Positions 44,507 through 55,260 of a DNA stretch of 64,000 nucleotides are shown here, piece after piece. Position 1 is the first letter of the stretch, and each line of letters begins with the position of its first letter. A model generated the notes under the pieces. That model saw only the letters and a list, made by a program, of their open reading frames with translations, was not told where the DNA came from and did no database searches. Origin of the DNA: Euclidia mi (taxonomy: Eukaryota; Arthropoda; Insecta; Lepidoptera; Erebidae); assembly GCA_944739405.2 (NCBI GenBank), contig OX123183.2:94626729-94690728 (forward strand), read 5' to 3'. A program made the position numbers and the translations under genes.

Positions 44507-45866
44507 AAAGGGGTATGACATACATACATACATAGACTCACGCCTGTTTCCCGGAGGGTTAGGCAGAGACTACGGAGCGCCATTTGCAACGATCTTGACA
44601 TATCTCTCTTGCTTCATTCACTCCCATCAGATTCCTCATGCATGCTCTTCTGTTCACGGTGCTTCTAACCTGTCCTGTTTTTAGGATGTCTCCAATCTGG
44701 TCAGAGAACGTCCGCCTAGGTCTTCCCCTTCGTCCTCTCCCTTCCACACTTGCCTTATATATCTGCTTGGTCAGTCTTTCGTCATCCATCCTCTCCACGT
44801 GTCCAAACCATCTTAGCATACCTTTCTCGATGCTTGTCACTACATCTTCTTTTACCCCACAACACTCTCTTATCACACAATTCTTTACTCTGTCAGTCAA
44901 AGAAACACCACACATACTTCGCAGTGCTCTCATTTCTACAGCATTTATTCTACTTTCATGACTCTTCTGCCATACCCAACTATCACTACCATACATAAGA
45001 GTAGGTACTAACACCCCTCTATGGACAGCCAAACGTGCCTTTTTGGACACGTTTTGGCTATTCATAAACGCCTTCAGAGCTCCATTCACTCTATTACCTG
45101 CATTAACTCTTCTTTCAATATCTTCTACATTCTTACCATCTCTTGTAAACAGCGTACCTAAATATACAAACTCATTCACTTGCTCCACTCGCTGTCCATC
45201 GATCATAACATTACAAGCCGTAACGCATTCCTCCTTTTCAAAAACCATAACTTTCGTTTTACTTACATTTACTTTCATTCCTTTCCTCTCTAACGCACCA
45301 TGCATGATTGTTACCATCTCCTGCAACTCCTCCGCTGAAGACGCAAGTATATCCTGATCATCAGCATAAAGGAGGCATTTGACAAGTAACTCATTCATCC
45401 TTAATCCACAGTCACTATTTTTCAAATCTTGCAAACAACTGTCCATGAAGAGGTTGAACAGCCACGGCGACGCTACACATCCCTGTCTAACACCTGTCTC
45501 GATGGTAAACCAATCCGTGTACGACCCATTTATCCTCACACAAGCTCTAGAATCTTCATAAAGGGATTTCAAAGCTCGTATGAGGCTGCTGTTCACCCTA
45601 TACATCGACAGTACCGACCACATTTCATTCCTCACCACTTTATCGTAAGCCTTTTCCAAATCCACGAATGCGCAATAGACCTTTTGACCTTTGGTCAAGA
45701 ATTTTTCGGCTACGCACCGCAAGGAAAAGACTTGATCCGTGCACCCCATACCCTTTCAGAATCCTGCTTGTACATCCCATATTTTCTTGTCAGTTACTTC
45801 CATAACTCTTTCAATCAGTACCTTCGCATACAATTTGCCAACAATGCTGAGATGAAAGGGGTATGA
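44507..45866 (-). mobile_element. 5'-truncated RTE LINE with 12-bp TSD
   Basis: Identical repeats AAAGGGGTATGA at 44,507-44,518 and 45,855-45,866 flank the insert. The 3' end is (TATG)n (plus-strand TACATACATACATA at 44,519-44,532) followed by the tail ACTCACGCCTGTTTCCCGGA. The 5' break is in the RT domain at about 45,854. It is the same family as 893-3985, about 80 per cent similar by eye. Confidence 0.88.
44559..45749 (-). pseudogene. RTE reverse transcriptase, truncated
   Basis: 396 codons with QKVYCAFVDLEKAYDKV (22-38), GVRQGCVASPWLFNLFMDSC and YADD (128-131), and RWFGHVERM and GRPRRTF near the C-terminus. Homologous coding sequence continues upstream to about 45,854, but an in-frame TGA replaces the CGA (Arg) of the GFRKG motif just before this frame, the result of one C-to-T change. 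The C-terminus ends early (VVSA then TAA) because of a small indel in the tail-encoding codons that read YPDGKKA in the other copy. The YADD is followed by QDIL instead of QVIL. It cannot encode a full protein. Confidence 0.88.
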
Positions 45867-47756
45867 GAGTGAAGGAAAAAGGGATGAGGCCTCCGACACG
45901 CCCTTTCACCGAACGAAACGCTACAAGTATTTATTCTGCAATTTATGCCAATGTCCTGTGACATAGTACGTAAAAGGTAGTACTTCCTGGGTCTAGACGG
46001 CCCATTTATATTATTAAAAGTAGGTAAAACATGCTAGAAACGGTTAGGCTCTACTACCAATAAGTTAATACAAGTAATAAGTATTCAAATTAGTTTGTGT
46101 CCGTAAAACTAGCATAACTAACAGATAGGTATATTCTCAAATTGCTGCTCGTCTAACATTCCCTCTATACTAATAGAGTGAAGTTACAATATACAAATAA
46201 AATTCCAAGCGAGAAAATACTGAGATACTGCCAACTCGATTTAATGTTGAGCATTTTTGTGCAGTGCAATATTCTACACTTAGTAAACGACTTGCAGTCA
46301 GAAAACGGACTGAGTATTTTAAAGTGTGCAAGCCATTAATGTGGCTATCCAAAAACGCTTAACATCAGGTACAGAAGATTAAGGCTGATTTGCTTGTTAA
46401 TTATGAAAAAGGTAAAGAAAGTTGTGGTGGTGACATAAGGTTTTTTAGCCAATTTATCATTTTATATGATTGTAAGCTTTATTATTCGAATGTTTTATCA
46501 AAATCTTTTCTGTAGTTTTCATATTATATTGTTACAGACTTCAATTCATCCATCCATACTCACAAACTTTCACATTTATAATACTTATAGGATATTACTT
46601 AACATTCAAAACGTGTTATTTAAGCATATGTATAGACAGAGATTCAATAAAACGCATTGTAATCACAGGATAGTTTACCACACACCCATGCGAAATGCTG
46701 GGCAAATAAAAAGTACGCAATCAACCTTTGCTTATGGTATATTATGTTCAGTAACAATATGAAGTGTAATTTTGTATAGATTAACACTTGAATTTTTCAG
46801 TGATTTTGCAGTGTGAATGGCTATAAATCAAGTTAGCCGGGTAATTTGCCTGAAACGCATCGGCTAGTAATAGAAGCTATTAATTTTATTCAGGGCTAAG
46901 TGAAATAGTATAATTATACGATATTAGTCGGGCATTGAGTGAAAACAGGGTTCAATTATCCTTCATATAAAATAATAACGTAGCAGTATACAACTCTTTG
47001 CTCCGTATTTTTCACGAATGGGTGAAATCGAATTCTCTTTCACATAACCGCAAATTTGCGCTATAAGTGAGTTATGAATACATTTGAATTTTTGAATATT
47101 TGTATTGTTAGCCTAAATATCAATACGAAAACACTTTTATACGGCGCGCGGCGGACATTATGCATGTCCTTTTGCTAGAACTGTCCGAAATTCATAGCCG
47201 TTAACGAACCGACGGAATATTTATTATTCCTCATAATGTCTCTAAAATAACCTAATATCAAACAACGCATAAGAAACACGTTTCTGATGCAGTGATCGAA
47301 TGTTTTCTGAGCACTGCAAATGAAATTATCGTCCTAATTGTTATGACGCACCGTACGAGCCTAAAAACGTAGACACATATTACAGCTAGCTCATAAATTG
47401 AAAGCCGTATAAAAGGATACGGAGTGAGCCATGCTAATGGTAGCTTAGAGGGAAACGTGGAAAAACGAGGTCATCCGTCAAAGAACTAAAGAAACCGACA
47501 TAACGACCAAAATTTGCAAGCTACTGTGGTAATTAACTTCCCATGTTTGTTAAAACTAATGGCTCTTGGAGTGATAGGGTAAAAAACGGGAAGCAACAAT
47601 ATCGCATAGAGTATTCGGCAAGGTGGATTGGATAGGTAGTTGAATACTAATAATAATATCATAGGACAGGTTACATACGGTCATCTCATCCAAACTAAGC
47701 AAAGGGTAATTGCAACTAGGTAACTTTATACTAATGTATTTTTAAATCCAGATACA
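45867..47756. other. Non-coding stretch, nothing recognised
   Basis: The 98-codon frame at 46,466 and others have no recognised domain. At 45,875-46,010 a segment with GAGGCCTCCGACACGCCCTT may be an old repeat. Confidence 0.4.
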
Positions 47757-47868
47757 GAACAAAGAAACGTCTCATCACAAGAAGATTTGTCCTGGATGGA
47801 AATCGAACACACAATCTCAAGCTTAGTAGTTAGAGACACCAACCACTAGATCAACAATAAATAATCAA
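47757..47868 (-). repeat. SINE head fragment, CCATCCAGGACAAATC type
   Basis: Minus strand: GTTGATCTAGTGGTTGGTGT (A-box-like), GTGTTCGATTTCC (B-box) and CATCCAGGACAAATCTTCTT. It is the inverse relative of the unit at 44,310-44,420. Confidence 0.55.
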
Positions 47869-48908
47869 TATAAAGACGGCGTTTGGGACAGGTGGATTCG
47901 AAGTCTTGAAAATGCTGTCAAGCACTGAACTGTGTCTGGACGCTCAGTCCACGTGTTCAAGATTGCTACTCTACTTTGTTTAGCCATAACGACTCAATAC
48001 CATATTTTCGTCAATATTTCACGATTTATTAAACCATGCACTACTAGTTACCCTGGTGCGAAATTTGTCTTTTAAAAATAAGCTTCAACAAAAATAACCT
48101 GACTAACAATTCTGAATTTACTAAATGCCAATTCTAGGGTTAATATAATACAAAGTGTGGTTAGTAAATTTCATGAGGACAAATTATATATTAAGAGGAT
48201 CATATCGGTCTGAAGTGAGCCCTAACTGTATTAAATCACGTTACTATCGATCCCAACCTGTCTACTTGTAACAAGGAATATAATGTACACTTATTTAAGC
48301 ATATTGTGTGTAGCTTACAAATAATTATTAATAAACAGGCTTGCTACGGCTCAAACAATGTGCACGTCATACTGCGAACTAATTTGATACACTAACGAAG
48401 TAATTTAATTAAGCCACTGACAAATTGGTATATCAAAAATGTATGGAGTTTGGGCTTTTGTCTAAAATCATAATGCCATGTGTGCACGTTCAATAAGCGG
48501 ATATTTTTAATTAATCAATTTATTTGTTTGATTGCTTCATTGCTTATGGTCTCTTGTAACATATAGTATAATTGGCAATTAAATACTGAAGCTTCTCTTC
48601 GTACTAAGGAAATAGATAATTTTGATTTTCTAAATTATATATTTCCTTAAATAAAAAAGGAATACTTTCACGTAAAAGCTGCTAGCTTGCTAATAAACGA
48701 ATAAGCTACGTCTCACCTAAACTTTGCTAAGTAAGCGTAATACAAACACGTACAACGGTAAGATGGTGTAAGTTTTCATTGTGTTGTATAATACACTCAT
48801 CATCATAGCGTTACTTCGATTGCGTCCAAGACTTTTGCCTTGGAGTCATGTATCCCACTAGTCATACCAGAATTGACAGAATAATAGCTTTTTCTATAAC
48901 ATACTACG
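47869..48908. other. Non-coding stretch with one repeat fragment
   Basis: Around 48,797-48,875 TCATCATAGCGTTACTTCGA then TTGCGTCCAAG resembles the repeat at 60,890-61,075. No gene. Confidence 0.4.
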
Positions 48909-49054
48909 TGGTTCGGCGTTACACCGAAACCGTAGGTTCCTAGGCGATTTGGGAAAAAATGGACTGTATCTAAAGGATGGCGAGTTCTGGTCGCCTAAGG
49001 ATTGGATAAGGGAAGAGGATTGTGAGTGGGTATAGGATATTCTAAGGATGCTGA
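48909..49054 (+). repeat. Outer inverted arm A
   Basis: Inverse of 49,917-50,062 with few mismatches by eye. Confidence 0.8.
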
Positions 49055-49149
49055 AGGATGAGGGGCACCTACCTTGTACGTCAGTCCTCTTTCCTTGCAA
49101 ATGGCAGCCTCCTGGTGTCTTTGAGAATCCTGAAGCTGTTTGAATCACT

Positions 49150-49230
49150 CCACTACACAAATCACTTTCACTCGCGGGCGGTTTGTTGAGTTTTTTATAA
49201 GCGGTAATAATTATAGCGGTGCGGTACAGT
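49150..49230 (-). promoter_or_regulatory. LTR-like core promoter
   Basis: On the minus strand TTATAAAAAACTCAACAAAC (about 49,181-49,200) is followed by GAGTGAAAGTGATTTGTGTA and GTGGAGTGATTCAAAC, resembling a TATA plus initiator of a BEL LTR. Inference from composition and position only. Confidence 0.3.
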
Positions 49231-49663
49231 TCGTCGCGACGCGGATTATTCTAGACTGTCTCTCGCGTCGATGATCGCGGCGACCAATCCGCGAAAGGCG
49301 TGCCCCTTCCAGAGAATGGGATAGACAGGGACGGAAACAAAAGGCATCGCTCGCATTGGCCAAGCAGCGACGAACCATTGACGTTGATGTGATTAGTTTT
49401 CGATGGAAAGGTAGATGGCGCTACCATATCCCCCAGGCCCTAAAGGGTTGCCTTTAAAAGAAATAGAATTGAACTTAGCTATGTTGGGTGTACTACCGCA
49501 TAACCCATCAATAGGCTAAGACAGCGATATGATAATAAAATTAATTTAAATTAACTTTAGTGAAAACTACAAACGCAATAATAGCGAAAACTACAAACTA
49601 AATACTTAAACTAAGAGGTAGATCCAGCTTCAGGCTAGATCCAAGTGGAATAGTCCTGCATCT

Positions 49664-49849
49664 CCTATACAGGAGGGTACGTTGGTCGTCATAATACATG
49701 ATAATGCTCCGCCGCTTTCATGGCTGTTAGCCATCGTAGAGAAATTGCATACTTCCAAGGACGGTACAACCCGCGTTGTTACCGTGAAAACCGCTAAGGG
49801 GAGCTACGTGCGCCCTGTTGTACGTCTCTGTCCGCTTCCAACTCAGTGA
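49664..49849 (+). pseudogene. BEL/Pao pol C-terminal fragment (DUF5641-like)
   Basis: A 61-codon frame to TGA at 49,847-49,849: IQEGTLVVIIHDNAPPLSW, then AIVEKLHTSKDGTTRVVTVK and GSYVRPVVRLCPLP. This matches the signature of the BEL/Pao integrase C-terminal domain DUF5641 (G.lV.i..dn.PP..W.lg.v...h.G.DG..Rvv.vkt..g...RPv.kl.pLp). The rest of pol is absent. It would be the downstream part of the integrase used for DNA joining; here it is only a relic. The boundary at 49,664 is where the frame begins after the inner inverted arm. Confidence 0.82.
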
Positions 49850-49916
49850 GATCTAGCCTGAAGTTGGATCTACCTCTTAGTTTAAGTATTTAGTTTGTAG
49901 TTTTCGCTATTATTTA

Positions 49917-50062
49917 TCAGCATCCTTAGAATATCCTATACCCACTCACAATCCTCTTCCCTTATCCAATCCTTAGGCGACCAGAACTCGCCATCCTTTA
50001 AATACAGTCCATTTTTTCCCAAATCGCCCAGGAACCTACGGTTTCGGTGTAACGCCGAACCA
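49917..50062 (-). repeat. Outer inverted arm A'
   Basis: Inverse of 48,909-49,054; starts directly after the inner arm C' in this half. Confidence 0.8.
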
Positions 50063-51143
50063 TTTTTTTGTCGGTGACACTACGAGTAGTAATTTCCTCG
50101 TAAAATGTGCATATATTCTCTACTTTTCATCATGAATATGGGACTTCAAAATACTTTAAAGATTAGTTTATAACTAGACCTTAACTGAATCACTACTGAA
50201 ATTGTTTATCACTAAAATATTCACAGGACAATTTGGTACAGTAAAAAGCTTTCGAGAACCCGTGTAAAATATATTTATCCCTACTAATAGTCCAGTCAGA
50301 CAGATTCCGTGTCACCTAGTGATAATGATAACTTGTAATATCCAACGTCTACAACTTGTACAGGATTATAGACTTAACTCCTATTAATTCTTCGTGTTAG
50401 CGAGATTGGAACTTGGGACAAGATTAAGGACTTACGCTACCTACCCTACAAATGCAATTCAAAGTCATATTGTTTTGGAACGGTTTTCTATTAAGTTTAA
50501 AGGGGTTTTAGCTGCGAACGTTTATAAAAGTTTTCAATGTGTTTCATGTGATCTGATACTATTGATTCTCAATTGATTTGTGAAGAGATTTCTATAAAAC
50601 TTCTGCAGGATTTTTAAAAGTGTTTGATTGCAATGCATTCTTTACATTAAAATTTCACTAGAAGAAAGTATTTATTTTTCACATCATTCTATCCGTAAGT
50701 TAACCGTTTAACATATCAAATAATGTTCAGGTGAAATTTACAAGCGTATAGCTTTTTCAAGATGTTTTCCTTTGCCGTAAAATTTAAAAACGAATGTTAC
50801 GTAGCTAATCGATTATCTAATGTGCAGGTGAATATGGAGAATATGGAAAGACGAGAGACATAGTTTTGGCATTAACTTCTTCAGAACGTAAAAGAAGTAA
50901 ATACTTAAAGACAAGAATGATATGCATGAAGAACATCAACATTACAAAGACGAAAATGAATGGTTTGTACTCGATTTTTTTGTATCGTATCGTATTTGTA
51001 TATAAGTAGAAAATAATATTATTAACTACTGCACTGAAGACACTTTTTGCTCGGGAAGAATATAAATCTCCTGTCATAAGTAATTCAACCCTTCGAGAAG
51101 AGCTAGACTCACACATTGATCACAACTTCATCAAACGAAAATA
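50063..51143. other. Non-coding stretch, nothing recognised
   Basis: Frames at 50,394 and 50,817-51,116 (minus) have no recognised domain. Leads into the Tc1 element. Confidence 0.4.
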
Positions 51144-52734
51144 CACACATCAACAAAGTCTAGGGATATCTTAATCCTAAATTATTTACGAGTTTATAGT
51201 TTAGAACCTTGTTAGTTTCCACAAAAAGTTTATATACAGATTAAAACCTCTTTTATTCTATTTTCAAAATTTGAACATGGAAAGAAAAAAAACAAAATAA
51301 TAAACAAAATATGGCGGCAAATTTGCTAGTAATTCGTTACATTAAAGAAAGTTAAAACTGTTTTATTATAATTATTAATGAAAAGGGTTTTTAATTGTTT
51401 TTCTTTTTTAATTTAACGTGACATACGAACTTTAAAAGTCATGTCACGTCGTCATTTGAGTCGAGATGAAATGTTACGAGCCGTGGGCATGTTAGAAAAT
51501 GGTGCAATTCAACGCGTCGTTGCTGAGGCCCTACATACCAGTCAAAATGTGATATCAAGGTTGTGGTCACGTTATCGCAGTACTGGAGATGTGGCCGAAC
51601 AGCACACAGGTAGATATCGTGTTACTACGCAGAGACAGGATCGATTTCTCCAAATGACCGCCAGAAGACAACCCAATATCACAGTGCTGCAACTAGTGCA
51701 AAGGCTCCAGGAGGACCACCAGCTGCTGGTAAGCGACCAAACCGTGCGAAGAAGGTTACATGAAATTGATCTTCATGCTCGAAGACCATTGCGTGTTCCA
51801 GCATTGCGACGTGGCAATCGCGGTCGGCGGCTTTCGTGGGCTTGGGAGCATTTACCATGGAGTGACGAACAATGGTCTTTGGTGCTGTTCACCGATGAGT
51901 CCCGGTTTGGGTTTCACCCGGATTCACGAAGAACACGCGTTTGGAGAGCTCCAGGGAGAGTTAGCCGTCTACGGCACCCTCAGGAGGTCCACCCATACCA
52001 AGGCGGGACAATCATGGTGTGGGCAGGAATTCGTCTTGGCGGACGAACCCAACTCGTTTGGATCCAAGGCAGCATGACTGCACAAAAATACCACGAGGAG
52101 GTAGTAGAGCCCGTTATTGTCCCACACAGAACTCAAATAGGCCATGAATTTCTACTCATGCACGATAATGCTCCTTGCCATACGGCGCGGCTGGTATCGA
52201 CCGCTCTCCGAAAGCACGATATTCAAGTTTTGGATTGGCCTGCACAGTCGCCCGACTTAAATCCTATCGAGCATGCCTGGGACATGTTACAACGAAAAGC
52301 TTTGAGAGATTTTCCACCAAATTTGACGACTGAACAACAACTTTACGAACACTTGCAAAGGACATGGGACCTCATACCGCAGCAAGACATTGACAATTTA
52401 ATTTTAAGTATTAACAATCGATGTCGATGTGTAATCAATGTAAGAGGTGGCAACACTGATTATTAATGATTAGATTTTACAAGATTTTTTCCATTTTTAT
52501 TAAAATTAATAGTTTTTTAAGAAGAAATGTTTGTTGTTATCATACTAATTTTCCATGATGATTAAAAAAATTATTTTTTTTATTTAAAACAAAAAAAAAC
52601 ACGAAATGTTTTTTATTTTTATTAAAGACCTTAAAATAATCTATGATTCTTCTATTTACTGTATCATAAAATTCTTCATAGATTTTTAGATATTTGATGA
52701 AATATAAAATATCCCTAGACTTTGTTGATGTGTG
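51144..52734 (+). mobile_element. Tc1-like transposon, apparently intact
   Basis: Perfect 26-bp terminal inverted repeats: the left starts CACACATCAACAAAGTCTAG (51,144-51,169) and the right is its exact inverse (52,709-52,734). A TA dinucleotide flanks each end (51,142-51,143 and 52,735-52,736), the expected Tc1/mariner target duplication. Total 1591 bp. Between the ends lies one full-length transposase gene with 297 bp 5' and 268 bp 3' flanks. Intact ends plus intact gene make this a plausible autonomous element. Confidence 0.95.
51441..52466 (+). CDS. Tc1-family DD34E transposase
   Basis: 341 codons from ATG at 51,441 to the stop at 52,464-52,466, within the usual Tc1 length (about 330-350). 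Residues 1-60 form a helix-turn-helix DNA-binding part (LSRDEMLRAVGMLENGA, ISRLWSRYRSTGD). A second DNA-binding half follows (about 65-115). The catalytic domain has LFTDESRFGF with Asp152, MHDNAPCHTA with Asp242 and DLNPIEHAWD with Glu277. Exactly 34 residues lie between the second Asp and the Glu, so DD34E. It should bind the terminal repeats and perform cut-and-paste transposition into TA sites. The frame is unbroken and all three catalytic residues are present. The alternate frame at 51,760-52,077 is a shadow. Confidence 0.95.
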   Translation: MSRRHLSRDEMLRAVGMLENGAIQRVVAEALHTSQNVISRLWSRYRSTGDVAEQHTGRYRVTTQRQDRFLQMTARRQPNITVLQLVQRLQEDHQLLVSDQTVRRRLHEIDLHARRPLRVPALRRGNRGRRLSWAWEHLPWSDEQWSLVLFTDESRFGFHPDSRRTRVWRAPGRVSRLRHPQEVHPYQGGTIMVWAGIRLGGRTQLVWIQGSMTAQKYHEEVVEPVIVPHRTQIGHEFLLMHDNAPCHTARLVSTALRKHDIQVLDWPAQSPDLNPIEHAWDMLQRKALRDFPPNLTTEQQLYEHLQRTWDLIPQQDIDNLILSINNRCRCVINVRGGNTDY

Positions 52735-52736
52735 TA

Positions 52737-54269
52737 TTCATAGTCATTTTTAAATTTGCAAAAACGAGCTATCCTCACGTATCAACGCCAATAAAAATAC
52801 ACCTAGAAACATTTTTGCTTTGTATTTCATCCAAACAAAACCTCGACTTAACTAAACAAAAAGGATGCTAAAATTTCACTGAAATCATGCTCTATTCCAC
52901 TAAGTCGGCATAAAGCCAGCGTAACAAAAATGCCTAGGGGTTAAGGCGCTGTTATACCTCAGAAGCCGTGAAACACCTAATTTTTCGTCGCGCATCTAGC
53001 CATAACGCTACATATTACAAACTAGCAAAAATTAGAGCTTAACGTCAAAAGTCTGAACAAAAGACTTTTGAAAGAATTTTTCATGTACGTAAAATAGAAT
53101 CACGGTAAAAAAATCACAAAATCGAGGCAGAAAATAATCTTTCGTCTCACTGTTTGCAATATTTTGATCGTAAGCTGTCATATTTTTTTGATAATATTGT
53201 AGGAAATCTAATGAACTAAAGAATTACCCTATTTATTTTCATATTATACGTGTATATTTTGTAAAATTAAATAAAATCTGCCAAACGTCTATGATTTTGA
53301 CGCTCGGTAGATCCCATCAATATCAAACGCTTCAGCAATTTAAACCTTATTAGCATAAGCGGTGTACTGAGTGTCATTTGCTAGTTTACGCCCCGCCCAG
53401 ACCTCATCATTCGGCTATGAGCCCTGTGAGAGATAGGTCATGTCGCTTGCGTCTCCGCTGCACGAAATTTTACGTAAACCTGTTTGTTATTATAATACGC
53501 CGATTTGAGTTCGTAATTTCATGTTTTATGTTATAGACTGAATACTTTGAATCAAATAGGCTTTTCATGTAACTATGGGCACATATAATTAGGACCTAAG
53601 TTTATACTCTTGTTGCGTTTAATGTGTTATTGTTTCTGTGCTTATAAATATATAATTAGAAGAATAAAATATGGACAATTAGAGAAATGAAGTTCTACGA
53701 AGGATTTGTACAAGAAAGCGTCGTAATAAAATAGAAATTCATCCATGGCCAAGTGATTATGAAATATGTAACATTATTACACAAATTATTTTCATAAGAG
53801 TCTTATATGACTGACTATGTTATAGATTATCGATTATGCATAATATAATTATATAAATTAATCTCACAATACATAGCTGCCACAGTTTTCAATTTTTGAA
53901 AGAGTAATAACATAAAATCGAATCATTTTATGTACCTATATTTCAAATTCATTAGCTTGTCAGAGCGCCTGGAGCGCTAAGATGCCGCCACGGCGAACAA
54001 TAATGATGACAGCGCTAATATGGCGCTCCGCAATCCGCACACAAGCGGTAACGAATGTTGTATTATTGTGTTTTGAACATAAACCTTTTTAGGTACATCG
54101 GGTAAAACTTTGATTATTCATAAACTATTAGGTATGTCTCAGTACATCGAATATCTTTTTAATTTCTAAAATCAATCATTTATAAGTAAGAAGGTAACTT
54201 CTCTGTTTGCTATAACACAAGATATAGTATTTTTTTAATAATAAAGTACGTAACTAATTATCATTATTG
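52737..54269. other. Non-coding stretch, GC-richer patch near 53,950
   Basis: At 53,955-54,050 a patch with GCGCCTGGAGCGCTAAGATG then CCGCCACGGCG may be a promoter or old repeat. A polypyrimidine tract with CAG at about 54,279 looks like a splice acceptor before the YqaJ relic. Otherwise nothing recognised. Confidence 0.35.
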
Positions 54270-54279
54270 TAATTACAGT

Positions 54280-55260
54280 GAAGTTAAAGATAACAGTTCT
54301 GCAACGTCTTACACACATTTGACTTCAGTCATTCCTAACACGTCTGTTCAAGAGCTAGCCAAGAAATGCCAAACAATTTTTTTAACAAATTTGACTCAAA
54401 TTCCGTACTGATAAGCAAAAATTACAAGAGGGATAGCAGTGACTGGTTCGAATTGCGTAAGAATATGTTGACAGCTTGAAATTTTTGTATAGTGGTAAAA
54501 AGAAGAGATAACAGCAGTAAAGCCAACTTAGTAAAAAATATTTTGTACAAATAAAATATTTGCAATGTAAAATCAGTTGCGCATGGAGTCTAAAATGAAC
54601 AACTGGCTATGCAACAACTGGCGAAGCAAGAAAATGTAACAATCGAGCCTTGTGGATTATTCGATTATTGGTGCCACGCCAGATGGATTAATAGGTCCAA
54701 ACACGATTGTGGAAATTTAATGTTCTAAAGTTGCCTATAAGAATGGCCTGGAGAATAGTATAAGAGCAAATAAAATACAAATATGGAAACAAGATAAAAA
54801 AGGGAACTGACTAGTCTAAACGAATATTGTAATTGTTATTACCAAATTCAGGGGCAACGCCACGTTACACGCAAACAAAAGTGTTGATTTGCTGTGTGGA
54901 GTGGCGAAAGTATACCACTAAAAATAGAAATTATAGAAAGAGATGATGTTTTCTGGGAGAAGCTTGTGGCGTCTTATATAAATTGGCAGTTGCCTGAAAT
55001 TGTTGATTCTCGTCAAGCTCAAGGGAAGGCATTGCGAGATCACGGAGAGGAAAATGTTTCATCAGTGCTTGAAATTTCTACAATACCAAGCCGTAAAAGG
55101 AAAGTAAATGAAACTGTACCTCGTGAACAACAGCAAATAATAAGTATTGAAGCCTTATCACCTCACACACTGCCTTTAACATTCGATGAGAATAAAGAAA
55201 ACCTGCCGGGTTGTAGCAGACAGCTAACTTTTGATGAGCAGTAAACTCTGTATTTCGTTA
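54280..55260 (+). pseudogene. Decayed YqaJ/lambda-exonuclease-like gene (PD-(D/E)XK nuclease)
   Basis: Homology to YqaJ-type recombinase nucleases is spread over three frames. SDWFELRKNMLTA (about 54,438-54,476) is the N-terminal W...R..mltAS motif; GATPDG at 54,670-54,687 and VEI followed by a stop at 54,709-54,720 are the catalytic D and E-x-K region. In the second motif the expected Lys codon is TAA. The last frame (from about 54,894, without ATG) runs 116 codons: VWSGESIPLKIEIIERDDVF and WEKLVASYINWQLPE, then a low-complexity tail ending in TTTGATGAGCAGTAA (55,244) and an AATAAA signal near 55,259. YqaJ nucleases process DNA ends in phages; insect homologues exist in mobile or domesticated genes. 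At least two frameshifts and several stops make it inactive. Confidence 0.7.
54894..55244 (+). pseudogene. YqaJ-relic C-terminal exon frame
   Basis: 116 codons, no ATG; the residue upstream is a TGA. It contains the C-terminal part of the nuclease and an acidic low-complexity tail (IISIEALSPHTLPLTFDENK). It could be translated only as a fragment. Its intactness relative to upstream parts could mean it is the last region to decay. Confidence 0.6.

Larger units (their letters stand above)
48909..50062. mobile_element. Inverted BEL/Pao LTR-retrotransposon remnant
   Basis: Outer inverted arms of 146 bp (48,909-49,054 and 49,917-50,062; begins TGGTTCGGCGTTACACCGAA) enclose inner inverted arms of 65 bp (49,577-49,641 and 49,850-49,914; AATAATAGCGAAAACTACAA). 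The inner arms follow a BEL/Pao pol end (49,664-49,849). Read from the centre, the plus-strand side goes pol end, inner arm, outer arm; the minus-strand side goes inner arm, about 520 bp of extra sequence, outer arm. The extra sequence holds an LTR-like promoter: on the minus strand TTATAAAAAA at 49,191-49,200. This suggests two inverted copies of one element end, one with a 520-bp deletion. Confidence 0.6.

Noticed and set aside
44638..45866. Plus-strand frames over the second RTE LINE
   Set aside because: Same reason: antisense shadows of the minus-strand LINE ORF.
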